From assembly GCA_900753715.1 (NCBI GenBank), contig CAAEAE010000190.1:1-64000 (forward strand): a stretch of 64,000 bases of DNA, read 5' to 3'. Numbering within the stretch: the first letter of the stretch is position 1; every line of letters starts with the position of its first letter. Both the position numbers and the translations under genes were made by a program. Origin of the DNA: an uncultured Roseburia sp. GTDB lineage: Bacteria > Bacillota_A > Clostridia > Lachnospirales > Lachnospiraceae. Positions 59,471 through 64,000 of this stretch are shown here, piece by piece. The notes below the pieces were generated by a model. That model made no database searches. It worked only from the letters and a program-made list of their open reading frames with translations, and had not been told where the DNA came from.

Positions 59471-60711
59471 GCAAAAAGCCGGTCAACGGCATGAAAGATA
59501 TTTTACCGGAGGAAATGCAGATTCGTGATTACGTGCAGCAGGTAATCCGGGAAACTTACCGCAGCTTTGGATTTACACCGATTGAAACCCCTTGTATGGA
59601 AAATATTGCAAACTTAAGCAATAAGCAGGGCGGAGAAAATGAAAAGCTCATTTTCAAAGTGATGAAGCGCGGTGAGAAGTTAAAAGTAAAGGAAGCAGAA
59701 ACAGAAGCAGATTTAGTGGATTTTGGAATGCGCTATGATTTAACCGTTCCGTTAGTCCGCTATTATGCAAACAACGCAAACGACCTTCCGTCTCCGTTTA
59801 AATCCCTTCAGATGGGAAATGTATGGCGTGCAGACCGCCCACAGCGCGGACGTTACCGCCAGTTCATGCAGTGTGATATCGACATTATCGGAGAGCCGAG
59901 CAATCTTGCGGAGATTGAGCTGATTCTGGCAACAACTACAACTATCGGCAAACTTGGCTTCCGCAATTTTGAAATCAAGATTAACGAGCGCCGCATTTTA
60001 AAGGCAATGGCAGCTTACAGCGGATTCCCGGAGGAAGAGTTTGACACCGTATTTATTATCCTTGATAAGATGGATAAAATCGGACTTGAGGGTGTCGCAG
60101 AGGAGCTTGAAAAAGAGGGCTACGCAAAAGAGAGCATCGACAAATACCTGGCACTGTTTAACGGCGTGGAGCAGGCAGAGAACGGCATCCGTTATCTTGC
60201 TGACGAGTTAGAGGGCTTTTTGGATCCGGAGGTAGAGCGCAACCTGCTTGAGATTATCGACAGCGTGGAAGCGGCAAAGACCGCAGATTTCCGTATGGTA
60301 TTTGACCCGACTTTAGTGCGCGGCATGAGCTATTATACCGGAACCATCTTTGAGATTTCCATGCCGGAATTAGGCGCAGCCTGCGGCGGTGGCGGACGTT
60401 ATGACAAGATGGTTGGAAAATTTACCGGAAATGATGTTCCGGCATGTGGATTTTCCATCGGTTTTGAGCGTATTATCCTGCTTTTGATGGAGAGCGGATT
60501 TACGGTTCCGATGCAGCGCCCGAAGGTTGCCTATCTGATTGAGAAGGGTTACCCGGCAGAAAAGCTGACAGAGGTGATTGCGAAGGCACAGGAAGAGCGC
60601 GTGGCAGGAAAACAGGTGCTTGTTGTGCGCATGAACAAGAACAAGAAGTTCCAGAAGGAAAAGCTTGCGGCTGAGGGTTACAAGGAGTTAGTCGAGTTTT
60701 ATAAAGACTAG
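59461..60711 (+). CDS. hisS: Histidyl-tRNA synthetase
   Basis: 416 residues, ATG overlapping the hemZ end by ten bases, so translation is coupled. Class II features are motif 1 near YRSFGFTPIETPCMEN, DLTVPLVRYYANN, motif 2 MGNVWRADRPQRGRYRQFMQ (about 119-138), histidine-binding MVFDPTLVRGMSYYTGTIFE (about 281-300), GGGGRYDKMVGKF and motif 3 CGFSIGFERIILLL. The C-terminal anticodon-binding domain follows (about 345-416). It charges tRNA-His in the cytoplasm. Length fits the family. aspS follows 45 bases later, a widespread hisS-aspS pairing. Confidence 0.95.
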   Translation: MALSKKPVNGMKDILPEEMQIRDYVQQVIRETYRSFGFTPIETPCMENIANLSNKQGGENEKLIFKVMKRGEKLKVKEAETEADLVDFGMRYDLTVPLVRYYANNANDLPSPFKSLQMGNVWRADRPQRGRYRQFMQCDIDIIGEPSNLAEIELILATTTTIGKLGFRNFEIKINERRILKAMAAYSGFPEEEFDTVFIILDKMDKIGLEGVAEELEKEGYAKESIDKYLALFNGVEQAENGIRYLADELEGFLDPEVERNLLEIIDSVEAAKTADFRMVFDPTLVRGMSYYTGTIFEISMPELGAACGGGGRYDKMVGKFTGNDVPACGFSIGFERIILLLMESGFTVPMQRPKVAYLIEKGYPAEKLTEVIAKAQEERVAGKQVLVVRMNKNKKFQKEKLAAEGYKELVEFYKD

Positions 60712-60756
60712 GAAGTACAAAATTAAATTTAGATATATTTTTCAGGAGGAAATGAC

Positions 60757-62547
60757 ATGGCAGAGTCAATGCGTGGATTACACAGAAGCCATAGATGTAC
60801 CGAGGTTTCAAACGCAAATATCGGGGAAACCGTTACAGTTATGGGATGGGTACAGAAAAGAAGAAATTTAGGAAGCCTTATTTTTATCGACTTAAGAGAC
60901 CGTTCCGGTATCTTACAGGTTGTATTTAACGAGGAAAATATCGGCAAAGAGGGCTATGAGAAAGCCGGAACACTCCGCAGCGAATATGTGGTAGCTGTTG
61001 TTGGAAAGGTAGAGAAACGTTCCGCCGCTGTCAATGAAAACTTAAAGACCGGTGATATCGAGGTGGTTGCAACCGATATCCGTGTACTTTCCGAATCCGA
61101 GACACCTCCATTCCAGATTGAAGAGAACAGCCAGACCAAGGATGAGGTACGCTTAAAATACCGTTATCTTGACCTGCGCAGACCGGATATCCAGAAAAAC
61201 CTGATGCTGCGCAGTAAGGTTGCATACCTGATGCGCGATTTCATGATGAAGGAAGGATTCTTGGAAATCGAGACGCCGATGTTATGTAAATCCACACCGG
61301 AGGGAGCAAGAGATTATCTGGTGCCAAGCCGTGTGCATCCGGGACATTTTTATGCACTGCCGCAGTCTCCGCAGCTTTACAAGCAGCTGTTGATGTGCTC
61401 CGGTTATGACCGTTACTTCCAGATTGCAAGATGTTTCCGTGACGAGGATCTGCGCGCAGACCGTCAGCCGGAATTTACACAGGCAGATATGGAGCTTTCC
61501 TTCGTGGATGTTGAGGACGTATTAGATGTCAATGAGCGTCTGTTAAAATATATCTTTAAAGAAGCAATCGGTGTAGACGTACAGCTTCCTCTGCCGAGAA
61601 TGCCATGGCAGGAGGCAATGGACCGTTTCGGTTCCGACAAGCCGGATACCCGTTTCGGAATGGAACTTACAAATGTCTCTGACGTGGTAAAGGGCTGCGG
61701 TTTCTCCGTATTTACCGGAGCGCTTGAGGCAGGCGGTTCTGTCCGTGGAATCAACGCAAAAGGACAGGCTGGTATGCCTCGTAAGAAGATTGACAAGTTA
61801 GTAGAGTTTGCAAAGGGCTATGGCGCAAAGGGACTTGCTTATCTGGCAGTCAATGAGGATGGCACCTACAAATCTTCTTTTGCAAAATTCATGACAGAGG
61901 AAGAGCTTTCTGCACTTGTGGCAGCAATGGACGGACAGCCGGGCGATTTACTGTTATTTGCAGCAGACAAAAACAAGATTGTCTGGAATGTACTTGGCGC
62001 ACTCCGCTTAGAGCTGGCAAAAGAATTAGATTTATTGGATCCGAATCAGTACAATTTCTTATGGGTAACCGAGTTCCCGTTGTTAGAGTGGTCCGATGAA
62101 GAGAACCGTTTCATGGCAATGCACCATCCGTTTACAATGCCGATGGAGGAAGACTGGGATAAGATTGATTCCGACCCGGGTGCTGTCCGCGCCAAGGCAT
62201 ATGATATCGTATTAAATGGTACAGAGCTTGGCGGTGGTTCCGTCCGTATTCATCAGGATGACATCCAGGAGAAGATGTTTGAGGTCCTCGGTTTTACAAA
62301 AGAGCGTGCACATGAGCAGTTTGGTTTCCTGTTAGATGCGTTCAAATACGGAGTACCGCCTCACGCAGGACTTGCATACGGTCTTGACCGTCTTGTAATG
62401 CACATGGTACATGCGGATTCCATCCGTGATGTCATTGCATTCCCGAAGGTAAAGGACGCTTCCTGTCTGATGACACAGGCTCCTGGAATCGTCGATGCAA
62501 AGCAGCTTGAGGAACTGGGACTTGAGATTGAGCCGGTGCAGGAATAA
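60757..62547 (+). CDS. aspS: Aspartyl-tRNA synthetase, bacterial type
   Basis: 596 residues, AGGAGG upstream of the ATG. The N-terminal OB-fold (about 1-110; TVMGWVQKRRNLGSLIFIDLRDRSG, in part) is followed by the class II core with motif 2 FQIARCFRDEDLRADRQPEF (about 220-239), the bacterial GAD insertion domain (about 290-415) and motif 3 GLAYGLDRLVMHMV (about 533-546). The GAD domain separates it from archaeal and asparaginyl enzymes. Length is normal for bacterial AspRS. It attaches aspartate to tRNA-Asp. No terminator is visible in the 54 bases to the next lipoprotein gene. Confidence 0.96.
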   Translation: MAESMRGLHRSHRCTEVSNANIGETVTVMGWVQKRRNLGSLIFIDLRDRSGILQVVFNEENIGKEGYEKAGTLRSEYVVAVVGKVEKRSAAVNENLKTGDIEVVATDIRVLSESETPPFQIEENSQTKDEVRLKYRYLDLRRPDIQKNLMLRSKVAYLMRDFMMKEGFLEIETPMLCKSTPEGARDYLVPSRVHPGHFYALPQSPQLYKQLLMCSGYDRYFQIARCFRDEDLRADRQPEFTQADMELSFVDVEDVLDVNERLLKYIFKEAIGVDVQLPLPRMPWQEAMDRFGSDKPDTRFGMELTNVSDVVKGCGFSVFTGALEAGGSVRGINAKGQAGMPRKKIDKLVEFAKGYGAKGLAYLAVNEDGTYKSSFAKFMTEEELSALVAAMDGQPGDLLLFAADKNKIVWNVLGALRLELAKELDLLDPNQYNFLWVTEFPLLEWSDEENRFMAMHHPFTMPMEEDWDKIDSDPGAVRAKAYDIVLNGTELGGGSVRIHQDDIQEKMFEVLGFTKERAHEQFGFLLDAFKYGVPPHAGLAYGLDRLVMHMVHADSIRDVIAFPKVKDASCLMTQAPGIVDAKQLEELGLEIEPVQE

Positions 62548-62601
62548 AAAGTACCTTTTTATGGAAAACTGAATGAAAAGTATGATAATAAGGAGAACGA
62601 T

Positions 62602-63093
62602 ATGAAAAAGTGGATGACAAGGATTACCTGTATCGGTTTGCTGATGTTTGTGCTCGCCGGATGTGGAAAAACCACAGAAAGCGCAGACGGAATGTCCGGA
62701 AGCTGTGAGGATATTTTACAGAAGGTTTATGATACGGCAGATTTGGATGACTCTTTCCGGGAATCTCTGCAGTATTATGAGACAGGGGAACTTAGTGCAG
62801 ACAACTGTGAATATATGCTTGGAACGACAGATGTCTCCTATTCGGATTCCGTGTATTCGGTTCCGATGATGAGCTCCGTACCTTACCAGTGCGTGATTTT
62901 ACGCCTTTCTGAGGGCGAGGATGTCACTGCTGCAAAAGAAACGTTATCCAAGAATGCAGACCCTGCAAAGTGGATATGTGTGGTAGCAGAGAGCGTTGCT
63001 GTGGAAAACGTGGGTGATGTTGTGCTGGCAGTGATGGGAGATACGGATACGGTGGACGCTGTAAAAAATGCGTTCCTTGCATTGGGAGAATAA
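62602..63093 (+). CDS. Small lipoprotein of unknown function (DUF4358-like)
   Basis: 163 residues, AAGGAG upstream. The signal peptide ends in LAGC (lipidated Cys21). The mature protein is acidic, with DILQKVYDTADLDDSFRESL, ADNCEYMLGTTDVSYSDSVY and a C-terminal alpha/beta part (VILRLSEGEDVTAAKETL, VVAESVAVENVGDVVLAVMG). This resembles DUF4358, a family of uncharacterised lipoproteins that, as I recall, often accompany MBOAT acyltransferases in Firmicutes. The MBOAT gene starts three bases after its stop, which supports a shared role in O-acylating a surface polymer. Function is otherwise unknown. Confidence 0.75.
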   Translation: MKKWMTRITCIGLLMFVLAGCGKTTESADGMSGSCEDILQKVYDTADLDDSFRESLQYYETGELSADNCEYMLGTTDVSYSDSVYSVPMMSSVPYQCVILRLSEGEDVTAAKETLSKNADPAKWICVVAESVAVENVGDVVLAVMGDTDTVDAVKNAFLALGE

Positions 63094-63096
63094 AAT

Positions 63097-64000
63097 ATGC
63101 TTTTTCCGAGTATTACGTTTCTCTACTTTTTTCTTCCGGTGTCGCTGCTTTTATATGCGGTGATGCCGGAAAAAGGAAAGAATGCGGTACTGTTTGGTAC
63201 AGGCATTCTTTTTTATTTCTGGGGAGAACCGCTTTATGCGTTTCTTCTGCTTGCGATGGTGCTGGCCGGCTATGCAGGGGGAAGAAGCCTTGCGGCGTTT
63301 ACAAAATGCGGCAGAAAAACGGCGTGTAAAATTCTGCTTGGAAGTCTTGTGGCGGCAGTGGTGTTTACACTTGGATTCTTTAAATATGGGAAAATAGCGG
63401 CGGGGCTGCCGCTTGGCATCAGTTTTTACAGCTTTCAGGTCATCAGCTATCTTGTGGATGTGTACCGCAAGGAGCCGGAGGAAAAAAGTTTCCTTGATTT
63501 TGGTGCCTATCTCACATTTTTTCCGCAGCTTATAGCGGGACCGATTGTGCGCTATGGCGATATGCGTCCGCAATTAAAGCAGAAGAAAAAGCCGGAGCAT
63601 TTCTGGGATGGGACCTTTCGTTTCTTCTGTGGTCTTGCCAAAAAACTTTTAATCGGGGATGTACTGGGCGAATTTGTGGCGGAGTTAGATGCCATGTCCG
63701 GAAAGGGAACGTTTTCTTACTGGGTACTCGCGGCTGCCTATGTGTTACAGCTTTATTATGATTTTTCCGGATACAGCGACATGGCAATCGGAATGGGGCA
63801 GATGTTTGGATTTCATTTGCCGGAGAACTTCCGATATCCGCTCACCTCAAAGAGCATTACGGAATTCTGGCGCAGATGGCACATGACGCTTGGAAGCTTT
63901 CTGCGGGATTATCTGTATATTCCGTTGGGGGGTAATCGTGTGGGTGTGCTGCGCTGGTGCTTCAACGTACTGCTTGTCTGGGCAGTCAGCGGAATGTGGC
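63097..64000 (+). CDS. MBOAT O-acyltransferase (DltB/AlgI-like), cut by the window edge
   Basis: The first 301 residues are present; the frame is open to the edge. GGGAGA lies seven bases before the ATG. The start MLFPSITFLYFFLPVSLLLY and several hydrophobic helices, LPLGISFYSFQVISYLVDVY, LTFFPQLIAGPIVRYGDM, LYYDFSGYSDMAIGMG and SITEFWRRWHMTLGSFLRDY are hallmarks of the PatA/AlgI/DltB group; the catalytic His is expected in the FWRRWHMTL segment. It moves an acyl group, usually acetyl, across the membrane to an exported polysaccharide or teichoic acid. It is coupled to the upstream lipoprotein gene. Confidence 0.92.
   Translation, partial: MLFPSITFLYFFLPVSLLLYAVMPEKGKNAVLFGTGILFYFWGEPLYAFLLLAMVLAGYAGGRSLAAFTKCGRKTACKILLGSLVAAVVFTLGFFKYGKIAAGLPLGISFYSFQVISYLVDVYRKEPEEKSFLDFGAYLTFFPQLIAGPIVRYGDMRPQLKQKKKPEHFWDGTFRFFCGLAKKLLIGDVLGEFVAELDAMSGKGTFSYWVLAAAYVLQLYYDFSGYSDMAIGMGQMFGFHLPENFRYPLTSKSITEFWRRWHMTLGSFLRDYLYIPLGGNRVGVLRWCFNVLLVWAVSGMW

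Overview
The window reads as chromosomal DNA of a Gram-positive, anaerobic, endospore-forming gut Firmicute of the Lachnospiraceae (Roseburia/Agathobacter-like). This is inferred from gene content, not from any database search. The pointers are a gerABC-type germination operon followed by spoIIR, the six-cysteine SCIFF peptide with its radical-SAM maturase, a fused SecDF, a serine T-box leader, HemZ, a sigma-D (flagellar-type) promoter, and many lipoproteins with AGG-rich ribosome binding sites. I saw no rRNA, tRNA, CRISPR array, insertion sequence or prophage.

1-21160: a carbohydrate-utilisation locus, all on the plus strand and probably already under way at the left edge. A secreted NHL/TPR protein, a Yip1-like membrane protein and a membrane-anchored DUF5696 protein precede two CUT1-type sugar permeases and their lipoprotein binding protein. 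Then come a YesL-like membrane protein, a GH115 alpha-glucuronidase-like enzyme, an SGNH esterase, an esterase-D-like hydrolase and two GH2 enzymes. No ATPase and no regulator are visible; CUT1 systems often share a distant ATPase. The enzymes lack signal peptides, so the picture is import of decorated oligosaccharides (glucuronoxylan-like is the best guess) followed by cytoplasmic removal of uronic-acid, acyl and galactosyl-type groups. Hairpins after the binding-protein gene and before the first GH2 gene probably set unequal expression.

21200-33000: housekeeping and sporulation. rarA and an aminotransferase; a sugar isomerase and a ThuA-like protein; a minus-strand unknown gene with a sigma-D-type promoter; ispE and a GntR regulator; gerA-gerB-gerC; spoIIR with a sigma-F-type promoter; DUF1934.

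33000-45500: a minus-strand membrane/coiled-coil protein; a secreted trigger-factor-like PPIase lipoprotein; asnS; an aldose-1-epimerase relative; then the SCIFF block (TIGR04086-like membrane protein, 47-residue SCIFF, maturase, secDF). DUF1294, glyA, a CgeB-like glycosyltransferase and two small membrane ORFs that overlap out of frame follow.

45500-51500: one 1926-residue secreted Ig-like/Fn3 surface protein with an E/T-rich repeat stalk and a two-hairpin leader.

51500-64000: translation and stringent-response genes. serS has a serine T-box and an unusually hairpin-rich 190-base spacer. Then a minus-strand cyclophilin, a GNAT acetyltransferase, relA/spoT, an MBL hydrolase, hemZ, hisS, aspS, a small lipoprotein and an MBOAT acyltransferase cut by the right edge.
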